Assembly (NCBI GenBank): GCA_903862415.1
Contig: CAIOYD010000037.1
Location: forward strand, 1-64,000
Origin: an uncultured Oxalobacteraceae bacterium
GTDB lineage: Bacteria; Pseudomonadota; Gammaproteobacteria; Burkholderiales; Burkholderiaceae_D
Length of the DNA: 64,000 bases
Direction of reading: 5' to 3'
The notes under the pieces are model-generated. The model did no database searches, was not told where the DNA came from, and saw nothing but the letters and a program-made list of their open reading frames with translations. This document shows positions 27,958 through 36,064 of the stretch, one piece after another (position 1 is the stretch's first letter; every line of letters starts with the position of its first letter). Position numbers and translations under genes: made by a program.

Positions 27958-29328
27958 TTATTTAATTACACGATAACAAGGTACATATAATTTTCCGGGC
28001 AGTTTCATACGCTGCTGTTGCACAAAGGAACTTAACAATGCATCCATGGCGGTCATCAATTCAGCATCGCCCGTCAATTCAAAATGACCATGCTCTTCAA
28101 TGGCTGCGATACCGGAAGCTTTGACATTTCCGGCCACAATACCTGAAAAGGCACGGCGCAAATTAGCCGCCAACAAATAACTATCTTGATTTTTATGCAA
28201 CTGCAACTGCCGCATGGCTGCGTGGGTAGGAAAAAACGGTTGCTGAAACTCTGGGGCAATTTTCAATGACCAGTTGAAATAGTAGGCGTCCGAAATGGCC
28301 TTGCGGAAGGCGCGGACATCCGCCACCCCTTCAAGTACTTGACGGGCAACCAGTTCGGGATCGTCAATAATTATTTGATAACGTTTTTGCGCCGCTTCGC
28401 CGAGTGTGGCACCGATAAATTGATCGATTTGCTGAAAATATTCTCTGGCGCTGGCGGGGCCGGTAAAGATCAGTGGAAATGGCAGATTGACATTATCCGG
28501 ATGCAGCAGCACACCTAGCAGGTACAAAATTTCTTCGGCGGTGCCGGCGCCACCGGGAAACACCACAATCGCATGCCCGAGCCGGACAAAGGCTTCGAGC
28601 CGCTTTTCTATGTCTGGCAGAATCACGAGTTCATTGACTATCGGATTGGGCGCCTCGGCGGCAATAATGCCCGGCTCAGTGATACCCAGATAGCGGCCAT
28701 TAAAGATACGTTGCTTGGCATGACCGATGGTCGCGCCCTTCATGGGCCCTTTCATGGCACCCGGACCACAACCAGTACCAATATTAAGACCACGCAAGCC
28801 TAATTGATAGCCTACATGTTTGGTGTAATCGTATTCACTGCCTGAGATTGAATGACCGCCCCAGCAGACCACCAGATTGGGATTGACCAGCGTGTGCAAT
28901 TGATTGGCATTGCGCAAAATATGGAACACGGCATCAGTAATACCCTGAGAAGAACTCAAATCAAATTGGGGATTGGTTGCAATTTCGCTGTTTAAAAAAA
29001 TGATGTCGCGCAAGACTGCAAATACATGTTCCTGAATGCCTTTGATCATCACACCATCGACAAAAGCACTGGCCGGGGCATTTTTCAAATCCAGTTTAAT
29101 CCCACGCTCGCGTTGCACAATAGCAATGTTAAAAGTGGGATAACGGGACAGCAATTCCTTGCTATCGTCGAGTGCATTCCCGGTATTCAATACCGCCAGT
29201 ACACAATGTCGGAACAAGGTATATAAGCCGCTTTGGCTGCTATCGAGTAATTGATTCACTTCGGTTTTGGAGAGAACGTCGAGGCGCCCTTCGGGAGAAA
29301 TTTGTGCATCCAGTACCGGATAGGTCAT
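27958..29328 (-). CDS. ppnN: Pyrimidine/purine nucleotide 5'-monophosphate nucleosidase PpnN
   Basis: A 456-residue protein colinear with E. coli PpnN/YgdH (454 residues), which cleaves nucleoside monophosphates to base and ribose 5-phosphate and is stimulated by (p)ppGpp. The LOG-type catalytic core has VVCWGGHSI, GTGCGPGAMKGPMKGA and the signature FPGGAGTAEEI; PpnN-specific N- and C-terminal domains flank it (ISPEGRLDVLSKTEV at the start; KLYVPCYRV at the end). AGAGGA precedes the ATG. It is preceded by the SafE-like gene's stop-side region on the same strand, 91 bases apart, so it may have its own promoter there. Confidence 0.95.
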   Translation of the reverse strand: MTYPVLDAQISPEGRLDVLSKTEVNQLLDSSQSGLYTLFRHCVLAVLNTGNALDDSKELLSRYPTFNIAIVQRERGIKLDLKNAPASAFVDGVMIKGIQEHVFAVLRDIIFLNSEIATNPQFDLSSSQGITDAVFHILRNANQLHTLVNPNLVVCWGGHSISGSEYDYTKHVGYQLGLRGLNIGTGCGPGAMKGPMKGATIGHAKQRIFNGRYLGITEPGIIAAEAPNPIVNELVILPDIEKRLEAFVRLGHAIVVFPGGAGTAEEILYLLGVLLHPDNVNLPFPLIFTGPASAREYFQQIDQFIGATLGEAAQKRYQIIIDDPELVARQVLEGVADVRAFRKAISDAYYFNWSLKIAPEFQQPFFPTHAAMRQLQLHKNQDSYLLAANLRRAFSGIVAGNVKASGIAAIEEHGHFELTGDAELMTAMDALLSSFVQQQRMKLPGKLYVPCYRVIK

Positions 29329-29419
29329 GCTGTCCTCTGAAAAATTAATGAAAGTATCACTATAGCCGCAACGTTATTGCATTGTATCCGTATTACTACT
29401 ATAGATGAATTTCAGAGGA

Positions 29420-30148
29420 TCAACACCACCAACCGGCATTATGATGTTCGTTAGGCAGGATCAGGCCCAGCAAACCCAGAGCGATCAAGATTACAGCGGC
29501 ACTCACCGCAATCCATGCCGGAGGCCGGCGCTGACCAAAGCGCTGCGCCAGACCTTGGGTAAATAACAGATAAGGTAAGGCACCCAGACCAAAACAAAAC
29601 ATCAGGATAGCCCCCGACCAGGCAGCGCCACTGACCATGGCCAGCGGCAACACGCCATACACCAGACCACAGGGAAGACATCCCCACAACAAGCCCCGCC
29701 AGAGATAGCGGCGCGGCAATCTGATGGAACTCAACATGACACTAAAAGGCGTCAACAGGTGCTGTTGAAATAACTGACCAAGTTTGCCGAACATGGAAAA
29801 ACCCGGTGTCCAGCCCAGACATTTCAGCCCCAGATAAATCAGGCTCAGATTCCCTACATAAAACAGTATTGACTGTACCGGCAAATGTGGCTTGAACAGT
29901 AAGCCAGCGGCACCGAGCGATCCCACCAAGCCGCCGGCAATGGCATATGACAGCAATCGCCCGAAATGCAGCAGGGCAATCTGAAGCCACTTGGGAGAAG
30001 GTGATTGCAGCTGGATGGGAATGATTTTATGCTGACTGGGGAGCGGACTGGCCAACACCGTCGCAATGCCTCCGCACATGCCAATACAGTGGCTGCCACC
30101 GGCAACGCCAGCCAGCAGAGCGGTCAACAGTAACGATTGATTTAACAC
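29420..30148 (-). CDS. SafE/UreH-like transmembrane protein of the cbb3 cluster
   Basis: A 242-residue inner-membrane protein with about six helices. It begins with GGSHCIGMCGGI, the Cys/His-containing motif of the TauE/SafE-related UreH-like group, and has a second Cys motif in LLWGCLPCGLVYGVLPLA. Homologues sit at the end of ccoGHIS clusters in many proteobacteria and are thought to help cytochrome oxidase or metal assembly; the role is unproven. The start is one base after the stop of the 83-residue ORF, so the two are translationally linked and belong to the cco transcript. Confidence 0.82.
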   Translation of the reverse strand: MLNQSLLLTALLAGVAGGSHCIGMCGGIATVLASPLPSQHKIIPIQLQSPSPKWLQIALLHFGRLLSYAIAGGLVGSLGAAGLLFKPHLPVQSILFYVGNLSLIYLGLKCLGWTPGFSMFGKLGQLFQQHLLTPFSVMLSSIRLPRRYLWRGLLWGCLPCGLVYGVLPLAMVSGAAWSGAILMFCFGLGALPYLLFTQGLAQRFGQRRPPAWIAVSAAVILIALGLLGLILPNEHHNAGWWC

Positions 30149-30149
30149 A

Positions 30150-30401
30150 TCAGCGCGGATTGACTAACAGTACGGCTGCAATGCCACTTGAAATACAACC
30201 CAAAAACCAGAAAATGATAAAGCCGATGGTATACGTTGCCTGAGGGCTGAGATTGTTACGCTGATCAAAAACCAGCATATCAGTAGGGTCGAGCAGGCTG
30301 AAAATCACACCGCAACTGACGCAGGCCATAAGAAATGCCGACCACAGGATGGTCATGATCAGACGGATCGGTTTTATTGTTTGTGGCGCAGTAACTTCCA
30401 A
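30150..30401 (-). CDS. Small two-helix membrane protein in the cbb3 operon
   Basis: An 83-residue protein I cannot name. Two hydrophobic helices (about residues 14-37, with CVSCG in the first, and 56-78, with GCISSG in the second) flank a polar loop DPTDMLVFDQRNNLSPQ. It lies 50 bases after ccoH and directly before the SafE-like gene, exactly where ccoI and ccoS are found in the classical ccoGHIS layout. Its size overlaps that of CcoS, but it lacks the short-CcoS N-terminal look and has two helices, not one. A role in cbb3 assembly is inferred from position only. Confidence 0.7.
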   Translation of the reverse strand: MEVTAPQTIKPIRLIMTILWSAFLMACVSCGVIFSLLDPTDMLVFDQRNNLSPQATYTIGFIIFWFLGCISSGIAAVLLVNPR

Positions 30402-30451
30402 AGCATAACCCCTTAAATTAGTAGCGGTAGGACATCATAACCAAAAACGCA

Positions 30452-30964
30452 TCAGTTAACCGCCTTTATTTGCAAATCGGTTTGCAAAGGTTGATGCCAG
30501 TCACCGGTCAGGCGCCAGCCGCTGCTTTCAAGCTTGATATGCATGATCTGGGAATTGATGCCAGTCAGACTGCCGCGATATGCCCCCGGAGCGATTTGCT
30601 GCAACGGTAAACGGTGCGTTGATTCCGCCACCGAGTCGGCACTCGACGTTGCCACACTTAAGAGCACAGATGCCGGTAACTCTCCCTGCCCCTGAAGTTT
30701 CAAATCAACTTGCCCACCAGCCTGCAAATGAAGTTGCGCATTGAGTTTGAGGGTTCTGGCTTCGGCGTCCCGCATTAAATCCTTGTTGATCATCAAACCC
30801 TGTTTATAATAATCTTCGCTGACTACTTTATCGGCACCGCTAAAGGCCAGATAGCCAGTAAACAGGCTGGCGCAAACCACGCTCAAGGGGCCACCGACGA
30901 CCAGCAACAACCAAGGTTCTTTTTTCCAGCTGTCCGATTTTTGCAGTGCGGGCAATGTTGTCAT
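30452..30964 (-). CDS. ccoH: FixH/CcoH family cbb3 oxidase assembly protein
   Basis: A 170-residue membrane protein with one N-terminal helix (LLLVVGGPLSVVCASLFTGYL, about 19-39) and a periplasmic domain. DKVVSEDYYKQGLMINKDL right after the helix is the conserved FixH block. In other bacteria CcoH binds early cbb3 intermediates and stays with the complex. It starts 17 bases after the ccoG stop. The C-terminal part is less conserved, as usual for the family. Confidence 0.88.
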   Translation of the reverse strand: MTTLPALQKSDSWKKEPWLLLVVGGPLSVVCASLFTGYLAFSGADKVVSEDYYKQGLMINKDLMRDAEARTLKLNAQLHLQAGGQVDLKLQGQGELPASVLLSVATSSADSVAESTHRLPLQQIAPGAYRGSLTGINSQIMHIKLESSGWRLTGDWHQPLQTDLQIKAVN

Positions 30965-30981
30965 TTAACGTTATCCTTGAA

Positions 30982-32418
30982 TTAGCGCGGCACTAAAAAG
31001 ACCGCTTTTTCCGATACCATCACAGCCGGGTTTTGTTCATCCCGAACTATGAAACGAATTTTGTTTGAACCGACTTCTGCACTGCCACCGGGAATCTGCA
31101 CTCTGACCGGAACTGCACGGTCACTGGCGCCCTGCACTTCGATGGTTTGAGCGGTTAAAATTTTCGCGCCGGGTATGCCGGTGACTTCAATGGAATACTT
31201 GTTGGTCTGTTCCATGGCGTTCATGATCTGCAGTTTATAGACATTATCGATGTCGCCCATTTCTGTAATGCGCGGCATACTGCGGTCGCGGATGATATTG
31301 ACTTTCAGCGGCACCCGATTAGCCAGCGTAATGATGGCCGCCGTGATAATCAACAGCAAAATGGTACTGTAAATAAGGGTGCGTGCCCGGAACAAGCGTC
31401 GCCACATTTGTTCTTTGGTCAGTCCATTTTCAAGGGCGTGTTCGGTACTGTAGCCGATCAGGCCGGGTTCATAACCCATTTTCAACATGATTTCGTCGCA
31501 GCCATCGATACAGGCAGTGCATCCGGTGCATTCATACTGCAGACCATGACGAATATCGATACCGGTCGGACAAACCTGCACACAAATGCCGCAATCAATA
31601 CAGGCACCGAGTCCCTGATTTTTATAATCGGCATGCTTGCTTCTCGACCCGCGTGGCTCGCCACGAACGGCATCATAGGTGACTGTGAGGGTATCTTTGT
31701 CAAACATGGCGCTTTGAAAGCGGGCATACGGGCACATGTATTTACAGACCTGTTCGCGCATCCAACCGGCATTGCCATACGTTGCAAAGGCATAAAAGAA
31801 GACCCAGAAAGTTTCCCATGGTCCCAGAGTCCAGGCCAGCACTTCGGTTGCCAGGTGATGTATCGGGGTGAAGTAACCAACAAAGGTAAAGCCAGTCCAC
31901 AGTGCTATGCCGATCCAGATACCATGCTTGGCAAGTTTCAGACCGATCTTATGTGCTGACAGCGGCACCTTGTCCAGACGCATGCGCGCGGTACGATCAC
32001 CTTCTACCTTGCGCTCGACCCACATAAAAATTTCAGTGTAGACCGTTTGCGGACAGGCATAACCGCAGAACAGTCGTCCTGCGACGGTGGTAAACAGAAA
32101 CAGGGATAAGGCGGAGATGACCAGCAGCACCGTAAGGTAAATAAAGTCCTGCGGCCAGATGACCAATCCAAAAATATAAAATTTTCGGGCAGTCAGATCA
32201 AACAGCACAGCCTGACGGCCGTTCCAGTTTAACCACGCTGTTCCGTAAAAGATCAGCTGGGTAAACCAGACCAGTAACCAACGCCATTTGGAAAACCATC
32301 CGTGGACGATGCGCGGGTAGATTTTTTCACGCACTTCAAATAAAGCCTGCTCCCCCATTTGCTGCTTGGCGGCGGCAAATTCATCCTTGGTATAGTGCTT
32401 GACTGGCGTTGGTTCCAT
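30982..32418 (-). CDS. ccoG: cbb3 oxidase accessory protein CcoG (RdxA/FixG, copper reductase)
   Basis: A 478-residue inner-membrane iron-sulfur protein. It has about five helices, a first Cys set in CGYACPQTVYTEIFMWVER and the two 4Fe-4S motifs CIDCGICVQVCP and CTGCTACIDGC in a cytoplasmic loop (near 265-315), then a C-terminal IgA-like FixG domain (KVNIIRDRSMPRITEMG, IPGGSAEVGSNKIRF). CcoG is reported to reduce Cu(II) to Cu(I) for loading the CuB centre. It follows ccoP by 18 bases. The usual Cu-exporting ATPase partner, ccoI, is absent from this locus. Confidence 0.95.
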   Translation of the reverse strand: MEPTPVKHYTKDEFAAAKQQMGEQALFEVREKIYPRIVHGWFSKWRWLLVWFTQLIFYGTAWLNWNGRQAVLFDLTARKFYIFGLVIWPQDFIYLTVLLVISALSLFLFTTVAGRLFCGYACPQTVYTEIFMWVERKVEGDRTARMRLDKVPLSAHKIGLKLAKHGIWIGIALWTGFTFVGYFTPIHHLATEVLAWTLGPWETFWVFFYAFATYGNAGWMREQVCKYMCPYARFQSAMFDKDTLTVTYDAVRGEPRGSRSKHADYKNQGLGACIDCGICVQVCPTGIDIRHGLQYECTGCTACIDGCDEIMLKMGYEPGLIGYSTEHALENGLTKEQMWRRLFRARTLIYSTILLLIITAAIITLANRVPLKVNIIRDRSMPRITEMGDIDNVYKLQIMNAMEQTNKYSIEVTGIPGAKILTAQTIEVQGASDRAVPVRVQIPGGSAEVGSNKIRFIVRDEQNPAVMVSEKAVFLVPR

Positions 32419-32436
32419 TACTGCCTTTATTACGAA

Positions 32437-33384
32437 TTACTTGGGTTTACTTTCTGCTTCCAGACCGCTGACGTTCGACAAACTCCACACGTAGGCGGTG
32501 AGTAAGTGAATTTTCGCATCCGTGAGCAAATCTTTGTGCGCCGGCATGTGGTTCGAATGACCAAGCTTGATACCGTCAACGATGGTATTGAGATCACCGC
32601 GATACAGCCAGGTTTTATCGGTCAGGTTGGGTGAACCCAAAGCCTGATTACCTTTGCCGTCCGGACCATGACAGGCAGCACAGATGCCAAACTTAGGCTG
32701 ACCCAGTGCGGCCTTGACGGCATCATGTGGCGAACCGGACAGGCTCAGTACATAGTTGGCCACATTAGTGATATCTTCTTCCGAACCGACTACGGCACCC
32801 ATGGGCGGCATAAAACCATTGCGTCCTTCTCGGATAGTCGTTTCTATGGTCGCAGGATCGCCGCCATAGAGCCAGTCACGATCGGTCAGATTTGGAAAGC
32901 CCTTGCTGCCCTGAGCATCCGAACCGTGGCATTGGGCGCAGGTATTGAGAAACAGACGCTGACCAATGGCACGTGCTTCGGGCTGTTTTGCAACGTCTTC
33001 AATTGGCATGGCCAGATATTTATTAAAGATCGGACCATACTGCGCTTCGCCATCCTTGACTTCTTTTTCATAGGCACCGACTTCACTCCAGCCGAGCGTA
33101 CCTTGGAAGCTGCCCAGACCGGGATAAAGAACCAGATAGCCAAGTGCGAAAACCACGGTAATGTAAAACAGCCACATCCACCAGCGCGGCAACGGGTTAT
33201 TGTTTTCTTCCAGATCACCATCCCAGATATGCCCGGTGGTGCCTACCGGCAGCGGTTTACCATTGGCATCCAAAGGAACAGTAATTTTGGATTGCGACCA
33301 TAATAAAACGCCACAACCTAAAATACTGATGATGACCAGAATACTGATCCAGATGCCCCACCATTCGTTAAAAAAATCAGCCAT
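32437..33384 (-). CDS. ccoP: cbb3-type cytochrome c oxidase subunit III (di-haem CcoP)
   Basis: A 315-residue membrane-anchored di-haem cytochrome c. Two helices (about 9-28 and 68-88) are followed by two cytochrome domains with haem-binding motifs CAQCH and CAACH, each with a downstream Met ligand (GFMPPMG; SNHMPAHKD) and a repeated FPNLTDRDWLYGG / SPNLTDKTWLYRG block that shows internal duplication. It accepts electrons from soluble cytochromes and passes them to CcoO/CcoN. The ATG is two bases after the ccoQ stop. Confidence 0.96.
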   Translation of the reverse strand: MADFFNEWWGIWISILVIISILGCGVLLWSQSKITVPLDANGKPLPVGTTGHIWDGDLEENNNPLPRWWMWLFYITVVFALGYLVLYPGLGSFQGTLGWSEVGAYEKEVKDGEAQYGPIFNKYLAMPIEDVAKQPEARAIGQRLFLNTCAQCHGSDAQGSKGFPNLTDRDWLYGGDPATIETTIREGRNGFMPPMGAVVGSEEDITNVANYVLSLSGSPHDAVKAALGQPKFGICAACHGPDGKGNQALGSPNLTDKTWLYRGDLNTIVDGIKLGHSNHMPAHKDLLTDAKIHLLTAYVWSLSNVSGLEAESKPK

Positions 33385-33386
33385 GA

Positions 33387-33536
33387 TCAGTCGTTTCCAT
33401 TTTCGTTATCAATTAGTGAGCGACCCAGGGTTTCAAACCGGTCTTTATTTCTGCGACTAAAGGCCCAGTATAAAATTCCCAGAAAAACCACCAGGCTCAC
33501 CACAGTAAAAATGCTGCTTAATAGCGTGAAATCCAT
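33387..33536 (-). CDS. ccoQ: cbb3 oxidase small subunit CcoQ
   Basis: A 49-residue single-helix protein, short enough to be overlooked. Translated by hand it starts MDFTLLSSIFTVVSLVVFLG, continues with ILYWAFSRRNKDRFE and ends LIDNENGND. The helix (about 8-26) followed by an aromatic/Arg-rich turn YWAFSRRNKDRFE is typical of CcoQ, which stabilises the oxidase. GAGGGAG lies upstream of its ATG; it sits between ccoO (12 bases) and ccoP (2 bases), the canonical position. Confidence 0.93.
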   Translation of the reverse strand: MDFTLLSSIFTVVSLVVFLGILYWAFSRRNKDRFETLGRSLIDNENGND

Positions 33537-33548
33537 GTGAGCTCCCTC

Positions 33549-34172
33549 TCAGTTCTTGTTCTTGATGGCTGTACCCAACACCTGCAGGTAAGCAATCAGC
33601 GCATCGAGTTCAGTTTTATCTTTTAACTGTTCCGGTGCAGCCGTAATATCGGCATCGCTATAAGGTACACCCAGCAATTTCATCGCACGTAACTTGGCGC
33701 TGATGTCAGCCGGATCAAGCTGATTTTTAGCCAGCCAGGCATAGGCAGGCATATTCGACTCAGGCACCACGTCACGTGGATTGTTGAGATGAATACGATG
33801 CCATTCATCGCTGTAACGACCACCAACACGAGCCAGATCCGGGCCGGTGCGCTTACTGCCCCACTGGAACGGATGGTCATAGACGGATTCGCCAGCGACC
33901 GAATAATGGCCGTAACGTTCAGTTTCAGCGCGGAACGGGCGGATCATCTGCGAATGGCAGCCGTAGCAACCTTCTTTGAGATAAATATCGCGACCGGTCA
34001 GTTGCAGTGGCGTATAGGGCTTTAGACCGATCACTGCTTCCGTGGTGGACTTTTGAAAAAACAACGGCACAATTTCTACCAAACCACCAACACTGACTAC
34101 CAATAAAACCATTACCAGCAAAAGACCAACATTTCGCTCGATAAGATCATGACTAAATTTACTGATGCTCAT
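33549..34172 (-). CDS. ccoO: cbb3-type cytochrome c oxidase subunit II (mono-haem CcoO)
   Basis: A 207-residue protein with one N-terminal helix ([22 protein letters not shown]) and a periplasmic cytochrome c domain with [20 protein letters not shown] (haem motif CYGCH) and [11 protein letters not shown] supplying the Met ligand. It relays electrons from CcoP to the haem-copper centre. It follows ccoN by 20 bases and precedes ccoQ. Confidence 0.96.
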   Translation of the reverse strand: MSISKFSHDLIERNVGLLLVMVLLVVSVGGLVEIVPLFFQKSTTEAVIGLKPYTPLQLTGRDIYLKEGCYGCHSQMIRPFRAETERYGHYSVAGESVYDHPFQWGSKRTGPDLARVGGRYSDEWHRIHLNNPRDVVPESNMPAYAWLAKNQLDPADISAKLRAMKLLGVPYSDADITAAPEQLKDKTELDALIAYLQVLGTAIKNKN

Positions 34173-34192
34173 TCAATTTCTCCCGTATGGTC

Positions 34193-35626
34193 TTATGCGT
34201 GTGCCAAAGTTGGCGCTGGTATGGCAGGATTGACAGCTTCTGCACCAATCACCGTTTTAGCCACGTTATAACCCATCACCAACATACCTGTGATGTACAA
34301 GGCGCCGCCGCACAACCGGATCACGTAGTATGGATAAGTGGCTTTAACACCTTCAATAAAGGTATAGGTCAGTGTGCCGTCGTCGTTGAAACTGCGCCAC
34401 ATAATGCCCTGCATGACGCCGGCAATCCACATGGCCGAGATATACATCACTACGCCGATGGTGGCAGTCCAGAAATGGACTTCGATCAGTTTGGTGCTGT
34501 ACATCTGCACTTTACCGAACAGACGCGGAATCATGTAGTACAGGCTGCCGATGGTGATAAAGCCTACCCAGCCGAGCGCACCGGAGTGAACGTGACCGAT
34601 ACCCCAGTCAGTGTAGTGCGAGAGAGCATTGACGGTTTTGATCGCCATCATCGGACCTTCAAAGGTCGACATACCGTAAAACGACAGTGACACAATCAGG
34701 AAACGCAGGATAGGATCGGAGCGCAGTTTGCTCCAGGCGCCGGACAGGGTCATGACGCCGTTAATCATACCGCCCCAGGAAGGTGCAAGCAGAATCAGCG
34801 AGAACACCATACCGAGTGACTGTACCCAGTCTGGCAAGGCGGTATATTGCAGATGATGCGGACCCGCCCACATGTAAGTGAAAATCAGCGCCCAGAAGTG
34901 GACGATAGACAGGCGATAGGAATAGATAGGACGACCAGTCTGTTTGGGAACGAAGTAATACATCATGCCCAGGAAACCGGCAGTGAGGAAAAAGCCTACC
35001 GCATTGTGTCCGTACCACCACTGCACCATGGCATCCTGCACACCGGCATAGACCGAATAGGATTTGAGGTAAGAAACCGGAATGGAGGCGCCGTTGACCA
35101 CGTGCAGCAGGGCTACGGCCAGAATGAAGGCACCGTAAAACCAGTTGGCAACATAAATGTGCTCAACTTTGCGCTTAGCCAAGGTACCAAAAAACACAAT
35201 CGCGTAGGCAATCCAGACCACGGCGATCATAATGGTGATAGGCCATTCGAGTTCGGCGTATTCTTTACCGCGGGTGTAACCCAGTGGCAGAGTCAGCACG
35301 GCACACAGAATAATGAACTGCCAGCCCCAGAAAGTGAAACCGGCAAGGCGCCCGGCAAATAAGCGCACATGACAGGTGCGTTGCACCACATAATACGAAG
35401 TTGCCATTAATGCACAACCGCCGAAGGCAAAGATAACTGCATTGGTGTGTAAAGGACGGATCCTTCCGTACGTCAGCCAGGGTATGCCCAGATTGAGTTC
35501 AGGCCAGGCCAGCTGCGCTGCAAGCAGCACCCCGACCAGCATCCCGATAACGCCCCAGACAACAGACATAATGGCAAATTGCCGTACCACACGGTAGTTA
35601 TAAGTAGTTTCTATATTTTCGCTCAT
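34193..35626 (-). CDS. ccoN: cbb3-type cytochrome c oxidase catalytic subunit I
   Basis: A 477-residue, 12-helix haem-copper oxidase subunit that reduces oxygen at high affinity. The expected ligands are visible: the low-spin haem His in [14 protein letters not shown], the CuB histidines in [11 protein letters not shown] and [17 protein letters not shown], and the two haem histidines in [13 protein letters not shown]. It is the first gene of the operon ccoN-O-Q-P-G-H. A FNR/ANR palindrome and -10 box lie directly upstream, so microaerobic induction is likely. Confidence 0.97.
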   Translation of the reverse strand: MSENIETTYNYRVVRQFAIMSVVWGVIGMLVGVLLAAQLAWPELNLGIPWLTYGRIRPLHTNAVIFAFGGCALMATSYYVVQRTCHVRLFAGRLAGFTFWGWQFIILCAVLTLPLGYTRGKEYAELEWPITIMIAVVWIAYAIVFFGTLAKRKVEHIYVANWFYGAFILAVALLHVVNGASIPVSYLKSYSVYAGVQDAMVQWWYGHNAVGFFLTAGFLGMMYYFVPKQTGRPIYSYRLSIVHFWALIFTYMWAGPHHLQYTALPDWVQSLGMVFSLILLAPSWGGMINGVMTLSGAWSKLRSDPILRFLIVSLSFYGMSTFEGPMMAIKTVNALSHYTDWGIGHVHSGALGWVGFITIGSLYYMIPRLFGKVQMYSTKLIEVHFWTATIGVVMYISAMWIAGVMQGIMWRSFNDDGTLTYTFIEGVKATYPYYVIRLCGGALYITGMLVMGYNVAKTVIGAEAVNPAIPAPTLAHA

Positions 35627-35655
35627 GATCTCGCACAGGTGGATTAACTCACGTC

Positions 35656-35697
35656 AGGATAGTCTCAACATGCTTTTGGGAAATTGACTTACGTCAA
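35656..35697 (-). promoter_or_regulatory. ccoN: FNR/ANR-type promoter of the cco operon
   Basis: TTGACTTACGTCAA at 35684-35697 is a perfect two-fold site close to the FNR/ANR consensus TTGAT-N4-ATCAA. On the minus strand TATCCT (35656-35661) fits a -10 box. If transcription starts near 35649, the site centre is about 41.5 bases upstream, the class II activation distance, and the leader is about 23 bases. Geometry and palindrome are seen; the regulator is inferred. Confidence 0.75.
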
Positions 35698-35794
35698 GAA
35701 CAATAGAAACAGTAGTCAAATAACTCAGGTTTTTCAAGAAATCCCCCCATTATTGACAGCAAAGGGGAAATTTCTTTATTGATAAGCTTGGATG

Positions 35795-35866
35795 TTTACA
35801 ACTTTTTTATACAGGCAGCAACAACTTATACGACAACTTGACAGTGCCCGGCGTATCTTTACGGCA
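35795..35866 (+). promoter_or_regulatory. Candidate KdpE operator and kdp promoter
   Basis: TTTACA-N5-TTTATA at 35795-35811 is a same-direction repeat with 11-base periodicity, as expected for an OmpR-type dimer. A weak -10 TATCTT lies at 35854-35859; with a start near 35866 the repeat falls at about -71 to -55, the place I recall for KdpE binding in E. coli. A TTGACA at 35838 is poorly spaced for this -10. The strong AAAGGAG at 35874-35880 serves the first small ORF. Confidence 0.55.
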
Positions 35867-35885
35867 CTAATTCAAAGGAGTTGAC

Positions 35886-35978
35886 ATGGATATTTTTTAC
35901 GGAATTGGCATGGCGGTTTTTACTGCGCTGACGTTGTTGAACCTGCAGGTTTGCCATCAGTTGCGAGGTGTTCTATGA
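35886..35978 (+). CDS. 30-residue membrane microprotein ahead of kdpF
   Basis: A hand-translated small ORF: it starts MDIFYGIGMAVFTALTLLNL and ends [10 protein letters not shown], one hydrophobic helix with a short polar tail. Support for translation is good: AAAGGAG lies five bases before the ATG, the best ribosome site of the kdp operon, and its stop overlaps the kdpF start (ATGA). It is not KdpF, which follows. From memory, similar one-helix ORFs precede kdpF in other kdp operons but are seldom annotated. It could be a KdpFABC accessory subunit or a leader that couples translation to kdpF. Confidence 0.72.
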   Translation: MDIFYGIGMAVFTALTLLNLQVCHQLRGVL

Positions 35979-36064
35979 GTTGGTTACAGGCAATTGCTGC
36001 GCTCGTTGCGCTGCTGTTATTTGTTTATCTGGTGTACGCCCTGTTTAAAGCGGAGTCATTTTAA
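35975..36064 (+). CDS. kdpF: KdpF, small subunit of the K+-transporting ATPase
   Basis: A 29-residue single-helix peptide: [20 protein letters not shown], then YALFKAESF. The C-terminal Y-x-L-F-K-A/P-E-x-F block is characteristic of KdpF, which stabilises the KdpABC complex in the inner membrane. Its start overlaps the upstream microprotein stop by four bases and its stop overlaps the kdpA ATG by one base (TAATG), so translation is coupled throughout. Confidence 0.92.
   Translation: MSWLQAIAALVALLLFVYLVYALFKAESF

Noticed and set aside
35838-35866. TTGACA at 35838 as the -35 box of kdp
   Set aside because: No acceptable -10 lies 16-18 bases downstream; the nearest, TATCTT, is only 10 bases away.
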